Assembly: GCA_021775735.1 (NCBI GenBank)
Contig: JAJFHG010000050.1
Location: 1 to 44,756, forward strand
DNA length: 44,756 nt
Origin: Hyphomicrobiaceae bacterium
GTDB lineage: Bacteria; Pseudomonadota; Alphaproteobacteria; Rhizobiales; Hyphomicrobiaceae
Reading direction: 5' to 3'
In this document: piece by piece, positions 18,260 to 28,054 of the stretch
How the letters are laid out: each line of letters begins with the position of its first letter
Numbering within the stretch: the stretch's first letter is position 1
Notes under the pieces: generated by a model
The model's input: only the letters and a program-made list of their open reading frames with translations
Databases searched by the model: none
Told to the model about the DNA's origin: nothing
Translations under genes and position numbers: made by a program

Positions 18260-18654
18260 ATCCAACCTCCATTTCATCAAACTTCATCAAGCACAGCACC
18301 CAACGTGCTGGGTTGCTCGGTATGTGCCTATCGTGAACCAGAGGCAGCGCGAAGGTAAGTTGGGATGACTACGTAGGGGCTTGCACAAAGGTCAGCAGAT
18401 GGCGACGCCAGCATTGGGATGTGGCGTGATGATTGGATTGCCAAGTGAGGAGCCACAACAAGGCGTCTCGGTCGATGGCCAAAAAATAAATCAATAAACA
18501 CAGTGCGTTGTCAATATACTCAAATTGCACATTCTGGCCCCGGACTACACACCAACCCAACGCCCGCTTGTCCTCCACACGAGTGGATTGAACGCACATC
18601 TTATCCGTACATCTACGTATGTGCCGCTGCCGGTCGCGATACAAAACCGACGAC
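18260..18654 (-). promoter_or_regulatory. Promoter region of the FixK-like gene with TACGTA motifs
   Basis: About 395 bases with no supported gene. CTACGTAG (18369-18376) is a perfect eight-base palindrome holding the TACGTAG core described for FixJ sites, 110 bases before the FixK-like start. A second TACGTA is at 18614-18619. A CAGCAC/GTGCTG inverted repeat is at about 18293-18309. FixJ control of this promoter is inferred from the motif and gene order. Confidence 0.45.
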
Positions 18655-19275
18655 TCATTCAGACCTGGAAATGTCGGCTGCAATTGCCATGCGCACCAAA
18701 TGCGACAGCGATGATGCCTTTGTCTTTTCCATCACCCGGGCGCGATGAACCTCAACGGTGCGCGGACTAAGCCCCAAACTATGAGCAATCATCTTGTTAG
18801 ATTGTCCATCGACAAGAAGCTTCATCACTTCCGTCTCACGAGGGGTCAGTTTATCTAATTGGTCGGCTGCATTGGAAGCTGTCAGTTTCGTATTTTTACT
18901 CTGCTGATACTGCTCACAAACGCGCTCAATCGTTTCTAACAAAGAATCTGGATCAAATGGTTTTTCAATAAAATCGTTGGCCCCGAGGTGTATTGCCTTG
19001 ACTGCCATCGGCACATCACCGTGGCCTGTCACAATAATTACAGGTATTACAAATCCTCTTTCGCGTATTTGGCGCAAAAGATCAATTCCATCGCCATCAG
19101 GCAGCCTCACATCAAGCAATACACAATCGCAGGTCAGATGATCCAAGCATGCATGGAAAGCACTGAGCGAGTCATATTCAGAAAATGCGTACCCCGACGA
19201 TTCTAAAAGTGCGGCGAGTGACGACCTGACGCCAGCGTCATCATCAACAACGCACACAGTAAGTTTGTCAGGCAT
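18655..19275 (-). CDS. fixJ: FixJ-like response regulator
   Basis: A 206-residue two-component response regulator. The receiver domain has the acidic pair Asp11-Asp12, the phospho-acceptor Asp55 in LLDVRLPDGDG, the switch Thr in VTGHGDV and the Lys in EKPF. The C-terminal LuxR-type helix-turn-helix starts LTPRETEVMKLLVDGQSNKMIA. This is the FixJ/NarL layout. It starts inside the end of the kinase gene (ATGCCTGA overlap); AAGGAG lies 12 bases before ATG 19275 and abuts the frame's earlier ATG at 19287, so the later start is more likely. The kinase partner is upstream, and the FixK-like gene downstream is a probable target. Confidence 0.92.
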   Translation of the reverse strand: MPDKLTVCVVDDDAGVRSSLAALLESSGYAFSEYDSLSAFHACLDHLTCDCVLLDVRLPDGDGIDLLRQIRERGFVIPVIIVTGHGDVPMAVKAIHLGANDFIEKPFDPDSLLETIERVCEQYQQSKNTKLTASNAADQLDKLTPRETEVMKLLVDGQSNKMIAHSLGLSPRTVEVHRARVMEKTKASSLSHLVRMAIAADISRSE

Positions 19276-20446
19276 CTGGATTATCATCTCCTTGAACGAC
19301 CGGCAAAATCACACAAAAACGTGTCCCTTTTGGTGCGGCCTGTTCAGCATAAATTTTGCCGCCATGCGCCTCAATAATATTACGGCTGATTGACAGACCA
19401 ATGCCCATGCCATTTTTTTTGCTTGTCACAAACGGCATAAACAAGCGCTCCTTGACACTGGCATCTAACCCCGGTCCATTATCTTCGACGCTGGCTTTGA
19501 GCGTATTACCGTCCAAACGCTTAATTTCAAGCTTGATCCTTTTCTCACCTGGTTGATCAGCAAGTACGTCTGATGCGTTGCGGATAATATTTTGGAAGAC
19601 TTGTTGGATCTGAATACGATCAATCAAAACTTGGGGCAGACGTTCATCAACGTCCCAAGTGATCTCAATGGCTTTTGATTGTTCCCCAAAAAGACTGAGT
19701 TGAACCGCTTCTTTGATGGGGACCACGATATCTTGTGCGCGGCGCTCGGTTTCAGTCATCTCAACAAACGATCTCAAACGGCGTATAATTTCACCTGCTC
19801 TGAGCGCTTCATCTGCCGCATTTACGATAAATTTTGTTGCCTTTTCTATTGCATCTTCTTGCTCATTTTCCAACACGCGCTGAGCTGCACCGGCAAAGTT
19901 GATTATGGCTGTCAAAGGTTGGTTGACTTCATGTGCCAGTGCCGAAGCAAGCTCGCCCATCGCGCTGATACGACCAACATGATGCAACTCGTCGCGGCAC
20001 ACGTCGACAGTGTGCTCTGCTTCAACTTGAGCAGAAATATCCTGGATCATGCCTGTAAATAGGCGCCGGTTGATCGCCTGGCTTTCGCTAATCGTCAAAT
20101 GTATTGGAAACTCTTCGCCCGACTTTCGCTTTCCAGTCACACGTCGACCAAGGCCAATAACCTTCTTCTTTCCGGTCGTAAGGTAGTTTTCTATGTACTG
20201 ACCATGATCGCGCGCATAGGACTCCGGCATAAGGAGTTTGACATCCTGTCCAATAGCCTCGTCAGCAGAATAGCCAAATATCTTTTCTGCGGCTGGATTG
20301 AAGGTCTCAACGCATCCGGTTTCATCAATCGTGATGATTGCAAACGCGGCCCCGTTCAAAATAGCCTTTAGTCGCTCAACGGTTTCCCTGGCTTCTGCCA
20401 CTGATAAAGGGTCGTCAGAAGACTTGTCCGGGTTCTTCAAAGACAT
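19268..20446 (-). CDS. fixL: FixL-like haem-PAS oxygen-sensor histidine kinase
   Basis: A 392-residue soluble kinase. The PAS domain (about residues 25-140) keeps the haem pocket of FixL: proximal His81 in ARDHGQYI and Arg101 in VIGLGRRVTG, the residue that senses bound oxygen. The kinase core has the phospho-acceptor His172 in ALAHEVNQPL, the N box in IIRNASD, and the G boxes DNGPGLD and GMGIGLSI. No transmembrane segment is seen, as in the Bradyrhizobium-type FixL. Inferred action: deoxy form active, phosphorylating FixJ when oxygen falls. It is divergent from hsp20. No good Shine-Dalgarno sequence is visible at ATG 20446. Confidence 0.92.
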   Translation of the reverse strand: MSLKNPDKSSDDPLSVAEARETVERLKAILNGAAFAIITIDETGCVETFNPAAEKIFGYSADEAIGQDVKLLMPESYARDHGQYIENYLTTGKKKVIGLGRRVTGKRKSGEEFPIHLTISESQAINRRLFTGMIQDISAQVEAEHTVDVCRDELHHVGRISAMGELASALAHEVNQPLTAIINFAGAAQRVLENEQEDAIEKATKFIVNAADEALRAGEIIRRLRSFVEMTETERRAQDIVVPIKEAVQLSLFGEQSKAIEITWDVDERLPQVLIDRIQIQQVFQNIIRNASDVLADQPGEKRIKLEIKRLDGNTLKASVEDNGPGLDASVKERLFMPFVTSKKNGMGIGLSISRNIIEAHGGKIYAEQAAPKGTRFCVILPVVQGDDNPDA

Positions 20447-20600
20447 GAAATTTCAAAGATGTGTTGCCGATAACGAAATGGGGACTGTGTCCAAACAATC
20501 TACGTTCAGACACCCACGCTTGCAACCGTAAACAGGTGTCTTCCCTTAACCATCCGGGCCGTGCGTCCGACCAAGCCCAATATAAGTGGGTCCACTCTGC

Positions 20601-20614
20601 TTGACTAAAGTCAA
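20601..20614. promoter_or_regulatory. FNR/FixK-type box between fixL and hsp20
   Basis: TTGAC-TAAA-GTCAA is a perfect inverted repeat matching TTGA-N6-TCAA. It lies 105 bases before the Hsp20 start and 155 bases before fixL. It could activate hsp20, or feed back on fixLJ. Confidence 0.75.
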
Positions 20615-20718
20615 TGCGAAAACGCTCCCGCTACCTTGAAAATGGCGCTAGCTCTTGGGCGGGCCATCCCGCTCCCACAAGACAAATCAGATTAGCAAAT
20701 TAGATCTGGAGTGGACCT

Positions 20719-21216
20719 ATGAGTATGAAATCATTTATTCCATCCGTATTTGGCAAAAACCAGTCAAATGCCAATCCGTTTCAAGCGCTCCATCAGCAAA
20801 TTGATCGGATCTTTGAGGATTTTGGTCATGACGTTCCGCGATCAATGAGCCTTTCTAATCCTTTTGTTGAAGGCATGAACGAAATTAGTGTGAACGTCAG
20901 TGAAACTGATCGTCAGATTGAAGTGACCGCGGAAATCCCAGGCGTTGAGCAAAATGAAATTAATGTGACCTTGATGGACGATGTCCTGACGATCACGGCA
21001 GAAAAGTCCTTAGAAAAAGAAACGAAGGACGAGGAAGACAAGAAAAACTACCACCTTGTTGAACGCTCGTATGGCTCATTCTGGCGATCACTCAGATTAC
21101 CATTTGCAGCCGAGTCTGATGACATCGAGGCCTCTTTTAAAAATGGTGTCCTTAAGCTTGTCATTCGCAAGCCCGAAGAGGCACAGCAAAAAACCCAAAA
21201 AATATCGATCACATAG
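20719..21216 (+). CDS. Hsp20/alpha-crystallin small heat shock protein
   Basis: A 165-residue chaperone: a short N-terminal arm with an FQALHQQIDRIFEDF helix, the alpha-crystallin domain (about residues 50-150) with AEIPGVEQNEINV, YGSFWRSLRLP and the conserved NGVLKLVIRKP, and the C-terminal I-x-I anchor as ISI. It holds unfolding proteins without ATP. GGAG upstream supports the start. The FixK-type box in front suggests induction under low oxygen, like the Hsp20 of other hypoxia regulons. It is followed closely by DUF2892 and a 125-aa gene, probably in one operon. Confidence 0.95.
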   Translation: MSMKSFIPSVFGKNQSNANPFQALHQQIDRIFEDFGHDVPRSMSLSNPFVEGMNEISVNVSETDRQIEVTAEIPGVEQNEINVTLMDDVLTITAEKSLEKETKDEEDKKNYHLVERSYGSFWRSLRLPFAAESDDIEASFKNGVLKLVIRKPEEAQQKTQKISIT

Positions 21217-21306
21217 TCTGACGTGATTTTCACCATCCGCCGTCAACCCTTGTACTGTCGGCGCCGTTTCAATAAAGGCGCCGACGACAACCTCAAAGGT
21301 GAACAA

Positions 21307-21507
21307 ATGAAGGCAAATGTTGGTATTTATGAGCGCTTTATAAGAATTGTTGTTGGCGCACTCATGTCTTGGTTTTCCTACTTTGGGCTTCAGAATGACT
21401 ACGTGTGGCTAACACTTTTGGGGGTCATACTTTTGGTGAGCGGACTGATTGGCTGGTGTCCACTTTACCAACTCACAAAGATCAACACACGACAAAATAC
21501 GAGATAG
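21307..21507 (+). CDS. DUF2892 (YgaP-like transmembrane) small protein
   Basis: A 66-residue membrane protein with two helices. The start NVGIYERFIRIVVGA and the end LIGWCPLYQLTKINT match the DUF2892 domain, also found at the C-terminus of the rhodanese YgaP. AAAGGTGA precedes ATG 21307; the longer frame from 21223 is unlikely. It lies 90 bases after hsp20 and ahead of the 21536 gene in the same direction. Function is unknown; a link with sulfur or redox stress has been suggested for relatives. Confidence 0.88.
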   Translation: MKANVGIYERFIRIVVGALMSWFSYFGLQNDYVWLTLLGVILLVSGLIGWCPLYQLTKINTRQNTR

Positions 21508-21535
21508 GAAACGGGATTTTCAGGAGTTCGTCGAC

Positions 21536-21913
21536 ATGACTATGATGAGAATTCGCCTTGAACTTGCCAGAGATCACGAGTTCCCTGATGGCTCGAACGA
21601 ACGTGGTTATGAATTTGGCGCACCCTTGACTGAGTCCGGGTTAATCGATGCTGAGGAATGGAAAAAAAACAAAACAGCATGCCGTGTTTGGAGATTCTGG
21701 AAAAACGAAGACGGGGAGGTTGGCCACCTTGTACGTAAACCAAATGGACACTGGGCCTTTCACTACGATGTCCACGGTGACGCAGATAATGACGAGACCG
21801 GGTATCGGTTTTCCAGTCACAAGTTTGTGCCAGGACAATATATCTCCATTCGCGAACACGATGACCATATGCGGACCTTCCGCGTTGTTTCCGTCCGCGA
21901 ACTTGCGCTCTGA
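21536..21913 (+). CDS. Conserved hypothetical protein (125 aa)
   Basis: A 125-residue soluble protein beginning MTMMRIRLELARDHEFPDGS. It has no signal peptide and no cysteine beyond one, and it is rich in His, Asp and aromatic residues in the second half (GHWAFHYDVHGDADNDETGYRF). Proteins with this start and the ending PGQYISIREHDDxMRTFRV are common next to stress or low-oxygen genes in alphaproteobacteria; I do not know a function. AGGAG nine bases before ATG 21536 supports this start rather than 21449. It is probably the third gene of the hsp20 unit. Confidence 0.75.
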   Translation: MTMMRIRLELARDHEFPDGSNERGYEFGAPLTESGLIDAEEWKKNKTACRVWRFWKNEDGEVGHLVRKPNGHWAFHYDVHGDADNDETGYRFSSHKFVPGQYISIREHDDHMRTFRVVSVRELAL

Positions 21914-22112
21914 CACCTCTCGCTCCGGCACATCATAAACTGTCACATGTTCCCAGTACGCGTCCGTGTCACGGCGGGCATGGAATGTGCAGGATGCAAA
22001 ATGGTCTGACGAATACGCTGCCCGGTTTGGTTGTGCCGATTGGAGATTTCCCTGAATGTTGGCACACGGTCTGCGCTTGACCGTTTCTCATCTAACGCTC
22101 GTCGTTGGATGC

Positions 22113-22673
22113 TTACTCGGTCATGCGGTTCTGGTATCCTTCTGCATCTCCGTAATCTGCGAACTGACTGTAACGATGATGCGTAACCGTCAGGTTGCGG
22201 GCATGTTTTATGGGGCACCAATATCTCTCCGTCCGCGAGGCAATATCGTTCGCGTACGAAATTGCACCGGTGGCATATGAGCAATAGGCGCAATTGATTT
22301 TTTCAATGAGATTTAAATACGCCAAATGATGGCGGTCGAAGATGAAAAAGTCTCCCCGTTTGGACTTTTCAATGCCATATATCGGGAAGCATACGAATTG
22401 ATAAATGCTAACGCAGACATCCAAAAGAACAAGCGGAATAATCAACCCATAAATGGCCGGGCCTGTTAAAGCCACAAGCGGTCGGGCGTTACGGATATAG
22501 GTCCAAAGCGGTGTTTGCGAGTCGCGATGGCGACCTAATATCTCTTCCTCAAATACTGCCTTTCCGTCTTCAACGCTATATTTGAGGTCTGCACGTCGGC
22601 GCGCAGAAACGGCTTGGAGCTCGAGCTGGAGCACACCAAGTTGAGAGGTCAAATGCGCAATACGGTCTTCCAT
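22113..22673 (-). CDS. Conserved hypothetical protein with a hydrophobic centre and Cys-rich C-half
   Basis: A 186-residue protein. The N-terminal helix (residues 1-30) could be a coiled coil. A hydrophobic segment (LVALTGPAIYGLIIPLVLLD, about residues 67-86) continues into VCVSIYQFVCFPIYGI, so one or two membrane passages are likely. The C-terminal half has INCAYCSYATG and RYWCPIKHAR, a CxxC plus Cys/His pattern that could bind a metal. It begins at ATG 22673 with AAGGG eight bases upstream. I recognise it only as a conserved unknown. It stands alone; 21914-22112 contains nothing I can support. Confidence 0.7.
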   Translation of the reverse strand: MEDRIAHLTSQLGVLQLELQAVSARRRADLKYSVEDGKAVFEEEILGRHRDSQTPLWTYIRNARPLVALTGPAIYGLIIPLVLLDVCVSIYQFVCFPIYGIEKSKRGDFFIFDRHHLAYLNLIEKINCAYCSYATGAISYANDIASRTERYWCPIKHARNLTVTHHRYSQFADYGDAEGYQNRMTE

Positions 22674-22801
22674 TTTTCATACCCTTTCGCACTGTGTCCA
22701 GCATTAAAACATGAATGAAACATAGATATTCCCATACCGGTTTTTTCGTAAGCCATGCTCCATTTTTGGATCCATCGACTAAGGAACCAATGTGTTCAAT
22801 A

Positions 22802-24049
22802 CTATTTCGCGCCAGTGTTTACAGATTGTCTTTGCACGATTGAGATTCCCTCAGAGATCAGGTCACTTGGATAAAGAATGACCCTCTCACCCTCAGATAG
22901 TCCTGCGCCAACCTCAGCATAACGCATATTGCGCTGACCGATCTCAATGATCCGTCGGCTGGCGTAATCGTCCTTAATAACGAAGACACCCCAAGCTTCG
23001 TCGTTGCGAAACAGAGCACCAATTGGGACGCGAAGTGCGCGCTTGTTTTCGTATGTATTGATCTTGGCAAACACACGAAATTCGTGACCAAGACGCTCAT
23101 AGTCCTCCGCTTTACCAGCCAATTCGAGAATCACCTTGACCCGTTGCTCCTCAATGCCAAGTGCAGAAACTTTGGTAAACCCAGATGGTTCAACGCGTTT
23201 GACACGCGCCTCCAATGGCTTTCCACCCCAATCTTCAATTGTTGCTCTGGCTCCACGTTTAACGCGAACAGCATCGGCTGAAAGCAATTCGACAACGATC
23301 TCAAGTTTTCTTGGGTCTCCGATCTCGACCAATGGTGTGCCCATGTTGAGTGACTGCTCGCTCTCCGCAACCAACTTAAGAACTTGTCCGCTTTCTGGAG
23401 ATCGCACTTCATAACAACACGCAGTAACGGCTGTTCCCGGACCCAGGCGTTCAGTTGAATCTGTCAACCGCGCCTGTGCGCGTTCAAGTTCCCGTTGCCT
23501 GAGGCGGAGGTTGGCTTCCGCTCTGGAAACGCGGGCCGATTTTGTTTCAAAGGCCATCTTGGCTTCTTCGAGGGTTCTTTTGGCAGCAACCCTTGTTTTC
23601 CTCAGCGCCTTTGCGCGCTCATAATCTGATCTGGCAAATTCAAGTTCGGAGCGCGCCTGCTTCAATTCAGCCGTCGCCAACTCGACGGTTGCCTGAGCCG
23701 CCTTTGCAGCTGCTAAGCCTTCCTTTTGGCTACGCACATCCAGCAACGGTGGAGGGGCAGGCTCTACGACAGCAACGACGGTTTGACCCTTCTCAACGTA
23801 GTCTCCAACATGCAAGGGCGAGCGAAGGAATTTTCCGCCAAACGGCGCTGAGACGACAAAGACATCGCGTATTCGCGTTTTTCCTTCTTCGTCCACGGTC
23901 ACCCGCAGCAGACCCCGTGTCACAGCTTCACCATCAACGGGAACAGGCCGTGGCGTCAAAGCGAAGACAAGTGCTCCAGTCAGCCCTACGGCAGAAAGAA
24001 CCATTAGCCCTCGTTTTATCATTTGAGTTGTCAACGAAAACATTACCAT
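22802..24049 (-). CDS. HlyD-family periplasmic adaptor of an ABC exporter
   Basis: A 415-residue membrane-fusion protein: an N-terminal membrane anchor (GLMVLSAVGLTGALVFAL), a barrel-sandwich/biotinyl-lipoyl-like region (DYVEKGQTVVAVVEP), a long alpha-helical hairpin (about residues 105-205), and C-terminal beta-barrel domains. It is typical of the MacA/HlyD adaptors that link an inner-membrane ABC pump with an outer-membrane channel. It starts four bases after the permease stop and ends the leftward three-gene operon. No TolC-like channel gene is seen in the window. Confidence 0.92.
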   Translation of the reverse strand: MVMFSLTTQMIKRGLMVLSAVGLTGALVFALTPRPVPVDGEAVTRGLLRVTVDEEGKTRIRDVFVVSAPFGGKFLRSPLHVGDYVEKGQTVVAVVEPAPPPLLDVRSQKEGLAAAKAAQATVELATAELKQARSELEFARSDYERAKALRKTRVAAKRTLEEAKMAFETKSARVSRAEANLRLRQRELERAQARLTDSTERLGPGTAVTACCYEVRSPESGQVLKLVAESEQSLNMGTPLVEIGDPRKLEIVVELLSADAVRVKRGARATIEDWGGKPLEARVKRVEPSGFTKVSALGIEEQRVKVILELAGKAEDYERLGHEFRVFAKINTYENKRALRVPIGALFRNDEAWGVFVIKDDYASRRIIEIGQRNMRYAEVGAGLSEGERVILYPSDLISEGISIVQRQSVNTGAK

Positions 24050-24053
24050 GGGT

Positions 24054-26426
24054 CTAGTCTCTTGTTTTTAGAATGCTGATTAGATCAAGATGGCGGAGAC
24101 GCTGGCGAACAATGATAACGGATGCCGCCGATGCCGCCATCACGACGAGTGTTGCTTTTGCATAAGTCGACGCCTCAATTACAAAAGGTATTGTGAACAA
24201 ATCACTCTTGAATCCTTCAGTGACCGCCTCAGCAAAAACGTATCCGAAAACCCATCCAACGGGCTGGGCCAATAGAATGATGATCGTCAGTTCCGTTAAC
24301 AAGACGCGGCTTACTTCCGCGTTTGTGAAGCCAAGAACGCGTAAGCTGGCGAGCTCTCGCGCGCGTTCGGAAAATTGAATGCGGGCACTGTTGTAGACAA
24401 CGCCAATTGCAATAATGCTGCTCAAGAATATATAGAGAGCGGTGATGGTGTTTATGTTTTCACCAACTGTATCGCGAAATTTTTTCAGAGAGTGCTTTTG
24501 CAAGACGAGTGAAGCAACAATCGGAGTCTTCTTTATTGCTTTGTAAAGGCTATGTTCGTGTGATGTATCATAAAGAATATGAACACCACTGACTTTTGGG
24601 CCCTCGTCGATCAATGCATTGAGGGATGACAACTCCATGTAGGCGCCGAGACCAATATAGGACTCGATGATTGATGAAATTAAATGCCGTCTGGTTACAC
24701 GCTTTCCTTCCAGGACTTCGATTTCAACAACCTGTCCCTGCTTCAATTCAAGAACTTCGGCAAGCCGTGCATTGACCAGCAATCCATCGCGCGGTGGCTC
24801 AATTGGTTGATGCGAGTTATCTATCGCCCGGCTTAACTCTGCCTTCTCAACGATACCTGATATGGCTGTTCGCCGAGAGCGGTGGCCATTGTTTAATCGC
24901 ACGTCAATAAAGCGATAGGGCTCAGCAGCAAGCACACCGGGTAGCCGTCGGACATCCTGAAGCACGTGCATCGGACTTTCCTCGACGAAGTTCACCGACG
25001 CATGTTGTCGTGCTGTTTGATGAAATGACACATCAATCATCAAATCAATTGAATCTGAATTAAATAACGCGGTCACCAGAAGGCCTGTTGCAAGTGCCAG
25101 TCCCGTTAGGGTCGTTGCTGCACGCACAGGATTGTGCGCCAGTTGGCGCAATGACATGACCGTCAGCTTTGACAAATAACGCAAAAGCAGGACGCCATCT
25201 GTCCATACGCGCCGGTAATGTGGCGGTGACGGCGGGCGCATCGCGACCGCGGGCGGCAAGGAGAAGGCCGAAACCACAGATCTCATCGCACCCAGCGCGG
25301 CAGCAACGGCACAAATGGCGGTCGCCAAAATGTAAATATCGACGTCCTTGCTAAACACCAGAAATGGAAAATGAAAAAAGTTTGCGTAAAGTCGGGTCAG
25401 TCCACGTCCGAGCCAGGTTCCAAATGCTGCGCCAATCAGGCAACCAATTGCCGTAATTGCAAAAACAAATTTCATATAGTGCCAAGCCACACTAAGGCGG
25501 CCATAGCCAACCGCTTTTAGGAGCCCAATTTGCTCTCGCTCAAGGGCAACAATGCGCGCCAGTATCATATTCATAAGAAACACAGCAACAGCCAGGAATA
25601 TCGGCGGGATCACGGTACTCATTGCTGTAAGCTGTTGAATTTCGCTGTCGAGAAATGCATGTGATTGCTGATCACGCCGAGCGATAGCGCCGGTACTGCC
25701 ATATCTGGCTAACAAATGATCGACGGCTTCGATCACTGCCTTTGTGTCATGACGTTGTTCCACCTTTATGAGTACAGAATTAAAGGCACCATCAAGATCA
25801 AATAAGGATTCTACGGCGCGCCTTGACAGCCACAAAATCGCAAACCGTTTGTCGTCTGGAACAAGATCACCAGGGCCAATGGCATAGACAAATTCCGGTG
25901 AGAGAGCGATCCCAACAATACTTAATTTCCTGAGACGGCCATTTAAGTTGGCATGAAATTGATCACCTGGAGAAAATCCATGAGCAACAGCAAAGGCCTC
26001 ATTGACAACCACCTCGCTCGTTCGGCCAGGTTCCGGCAACCGTCCGCGCCTTAAGAACAATCGATTGAGCCTTTGCGCGCTATTGTCTGGATACGAAATA
26101 ATAAGTCCGCTTGCTGGCGCCGATGATCCAGGGATATCAAGCAAGCCACGTTGTACGATACGCGTCTCGGCCAGTTGAACTCCTGGAATTTGAGCCAATT
26201 GCCGTTCAATTGCGTTTGGCGCGCGCGTTAATGTTGCAAACACATCGGCAAACGCATGCCTGTCGTAATAGGCTGTTCTTGTATCTTCTATGGAACGCCG
26301 TGCGCCGACACCAACAATAAGTGTTGCAAATCCGGCAGCGACGACAAGTGCTGTTGCCAGCGCCTGCGGCCACAACCTAATCAGGTCACGTCCCAACTTT
26401 TTATCCAGCGCGCTCAGGCCTACCAT
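24054..26426 (-). CDS. ABC transporter permease, FtsX/MacB type
   Basis: A 790-residue protein with two FtsX-type halves. Each has transmembrane helices flanking a large periplasmic domain; the hydrophobic segments are near residues 20-40, 275-395 and 425-445, with three more near the C-terminus ([46 protein letters not shown]). The duplicated form is typical of lipoprotein or lipid exporters of the LolE/MacB superfamily. Its start overlaps the stop of the ATPase gene (26420-26426) with GGAGG just before it. The substrate cannot be told from sequence. Confidence 0.92.
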   Translation of the reverse strand: MVGLSALDKKLGRDLIRLWPQALATALVVAAGFATLIVGVGARRSIEDTRTAYYDRHAFADVFATLTRAPNAIERQLAQIPGVQLAETRIVQRGLLDIPGSSAPASGLIISYPDNSAQRLNRLFLRRGRLPEPGRTSEVVVNEAFAVAHGFSPGDQFHANLNGRLRKLSIVGIALSPEFVYAIGPGDLVPDDKRFAILWLSRRAVESLFDLDGAFNSVLIKVEQRHDTKAVIEAVDHLLARYGSTGAIARRDQQSHAFLDSEIQQLTAMSTVIPPIFLAVAVFLMNMILARIVALEREQIGLLKAVGYGRLSVAWHYMKFVFAITAIGCLIGAAFGTWLGRGLTRLYANFFHFPFLVFSKDVDIYILATAICAVAAALGAMRSVVSAFSLPPAVAMRPPSPPHYRRVWTDGVLLLRYLSKLTVMSLRQLAHNPVRAATTLTGLALATGLLVTALFNSDSIDLMIDVSFHQTARQHASVNFVEESPMHVLQDVRRLPGVLAAEPYRFIDVRLNNGHRSRRTAISGIVEKAELSRAIDNSHQPIEPPRDGLLVNARLAEVLELKQGQVVEIEVLEGKRVTRRHLISSIIESYIGLGAYMELSSLNALIDEGPKVSGVHILYDTSHEHSLYKAIKKTPIVASLVLQKHSLKKFRDTVGENINTITALYIFLSSIIAIGVVYNSARIQFSERARELASLRVLGFTNAEVSRVLLTELTIIILLAQPVGWVFGYVFAEAVTEGFKSDLFTIPFVIEASTYAKATLVVMAASAASVIIVRQRLRHLDLISILKTRD

Positions 26427-27130
26427 GTGACCTCCGCAGGATCGAGGCGCGTCTCATTTTTCTCAAGACGCGCGATTTTTCCATCGGCGAAGTAGACCAC
26501 GCGATGCGCCATTAGTCGTATTGCAGCATTGTGTGTGATGACGATAGTTGTCGTGCCAAGTTCTTTGTTAACCGCTGATAAGGTCTCTAGAACCAACACA
26601 CCTGTTTTACTATCAAGCGCGCCAGTTGGCTCATCGCACAATAGGACTTCAGGCTGTTTTGCGATGGCCCGAGCGATCGCAACACGCTGTTGTTCGCCGC
26701 CGGAGAGCTGTGCTGGAAAATGATCAAGACGCTCGGAAAGGCCGACAAGACCAAGTGCTTTTTCCGGCGTCATAGGGTGGCTAGAGATTTCCGTAATAAG
26801 CGACACGTTTTCGCGTGCTGTAAGGGAGGGAATGAGGTTGTAAAATTGGAAAACAAAGCCAACGTGCTCTCGTCGATAGAGGGTCAGATCAATTTCACTC
26901 ATCACACTTAGATCTTGATTTTTAAACTTGCATGAGCCCGACGTTGGATGATCAAGACCACCAAGAACATTCAAAAACGTGGATTTTCCTGATCCAGACG
27001 GCCCCAACAGCACGACAAATTCGCCCGAGTGCAGCTGAAGGCCAACATTGTCGAGCGCGCGCACCTCAACAGCACCTGTACGGTAAATTTTTGTCAGACC
27101 ATCAATGTCGAAAATTGCGTGGTCGGCCAT
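26420..27130 (-). CDS. ABC transporter ATP-binding protein, MacB/LolD type
   Basis: A 236-residue ATPase with Walker [11 protein letters not shown]-loop [12 protein letters not shown], signature [14 protein letters not shown], Walker [13 protein letters not shown] and the H-loop TTIVITHN, all of the LolD/MacB subfamily. The open frame runs to 27271, but the family start ([16 protein letters not shown]) corresponds to ATG 27130; ATG 27142 is an alternative. First gene of the exporter operon. The 284 bases upstream (27131-27414) contain no supported gene and should hold its promoter. Confidence 0.93.
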   Translation of the reverse strand: MADHAIFDIDGLTKIYRTGAVEVRALDNVGLQLHSGEFVVLLGPSGSGKSTFLNVLGGLDHPTSGSCKFKNQDLSVMSEIDLTLYRREHVGFVFQFYNLIPSLTARENVSLITEISSHPMTPEKALGLVGLSERLDHFPAQLSGGEQQRVAIARAIAKQPEVLLCDEPTGALDSKTGVLVLETLSAVNKELGTTTIVITHNAAIRLMAHRVVYFADGKIARLEKNETRLDPAEVTW

Positions 27131-27414
27131 GAAATCTCTCATTAAACGCAAGCTTGAGAGTGATGTTCCAACATACAAAAGACGCTTGGCGTTTGAAGAG
27201 AAGTTTGACGATGTTTTTGATTGCTGCCCTTGATATTTCTCAAGACACGCCAACGAGAAAGCCACAGCCACTTTCTCTTCGAGTCCACTTTTTCACCGGA
27301 AAGTATGTTGTCTTGCCTGCTCGTTATGACCGAGGTCTGGATGTTTCTCACGCATTGGTATTATCTGGCTTCGGTTCATCGTGCCGAATGTTGAGACATC
27401 TGCAAAAAGGCCCT

Positions 27415-27834
27415 TCAATCTGAGGCCTGAATGCTCTCCAAATAATGTGTAACTGCCAGTATGCGTTGGTTTGCTAAATCGTATCCAGGCAAATTTTCTT
27501 GTTCGCGAAATCTGTACCAATATTTTGGCATTTGAATTGTTTGGTGTCCCTCAACTTTTTCCACGCCGGACACCATTTGGAATATACGCCAGAATGGAAA
27601 TAATCCGTTATTGCGCGAACGGATAAGAGTCAAATTTGCCGGGGGCTTAACGAGCAAACTTGCCATCTCGCCATCACCCTTGCCGGTTGCGCCATGACAC
27701 GCTTTGCAAGACTCGTTGTATTCATTCTTTCCAGCTGCGATGATCTGGTCGCGCCCAGCTTCAGCTACGCCAGCGAAGAGAACGCCACACAGTAGGATGC
27801 CAATAGCGGACAATTGGTAGCGACGCATAAGCAT
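27415..27834 (-). CDS. Monohaem c-type cytochrome
   Basis: A 139-residue exported class I cytochrome c. It has a signal peptide (GILLCGVLFAGVAEA), then haem site CKACHG, a GKGDGEM loop, and the probable axial Met in IQMPKYW near the C-terminal helix. The start is ATG 27834 or 27828; GGGAGG lies just upstream, while the frame to 27918 crosses the FixK-type box and is unlikely. That perfect box sits 71-84 bases upstream, so the cytochrome is probably made when oxygen is limiting. Function: small periplasmic electron carrier or domain partner; no dedicated oxidase is seen nearby. Confidence 0.9.
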   Translation of the reverse strand: MLMRRYQLSAIGILLCGVLFAGVAEAGRDQIIAAGKNEYNESCKACHGATGKGDGEMASLLVKPPANLTLIRSRNNGLFPFWRIFQMVSGVEKVEGHQTIQMPKYWYRFREQENLPGYDLANQRILAVTHYLESIQASD

Positions 27835-27904
27835 GACACCTCCCAGGTCTTCCCAAAAAACGAATTTATCGCTGGCATCATGATGCCTGAGATATCTGCG
27901 CACA

Positions 27905-27918
27905 TTGATCAATATCAA
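27905..27918 (-). promoter_or_regulatory. FNR/FixK-type box upstream of the cytochrome c gene
   Basis: TTGAT-CAAT-ATCAA, a perfect match to the FNR/FixK consensus. It lies 71-84 bases before the likely start of the leftward monohaem cytochrome gene. Confidence 0.8.
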
Positions 27919-28054
27919 GTCTAGATTTCACACAAAAACTATTCGCTCAAACAACTTAACACCCTCAAAGCCCAAGAAGTTGAACTACGCGTTACGATGT
28001 TCCCTCGCGTATATTGAAATAACCTTGGTGTCTCTTCCTAACCACTTTGAAAAC

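Noticed and set aside
18280-18300. Double TTGATG motif before the FixK-like gene as an autoregulatory FNR box
   Set aside because: The two copies are direct rather than inverted repeats.
21947-22009. 20-codon frame ending with a CxxC motif like a heavy-metal domain
   Set aside because: Far too short, no ribosome-binding site, and no continuation in any frame.
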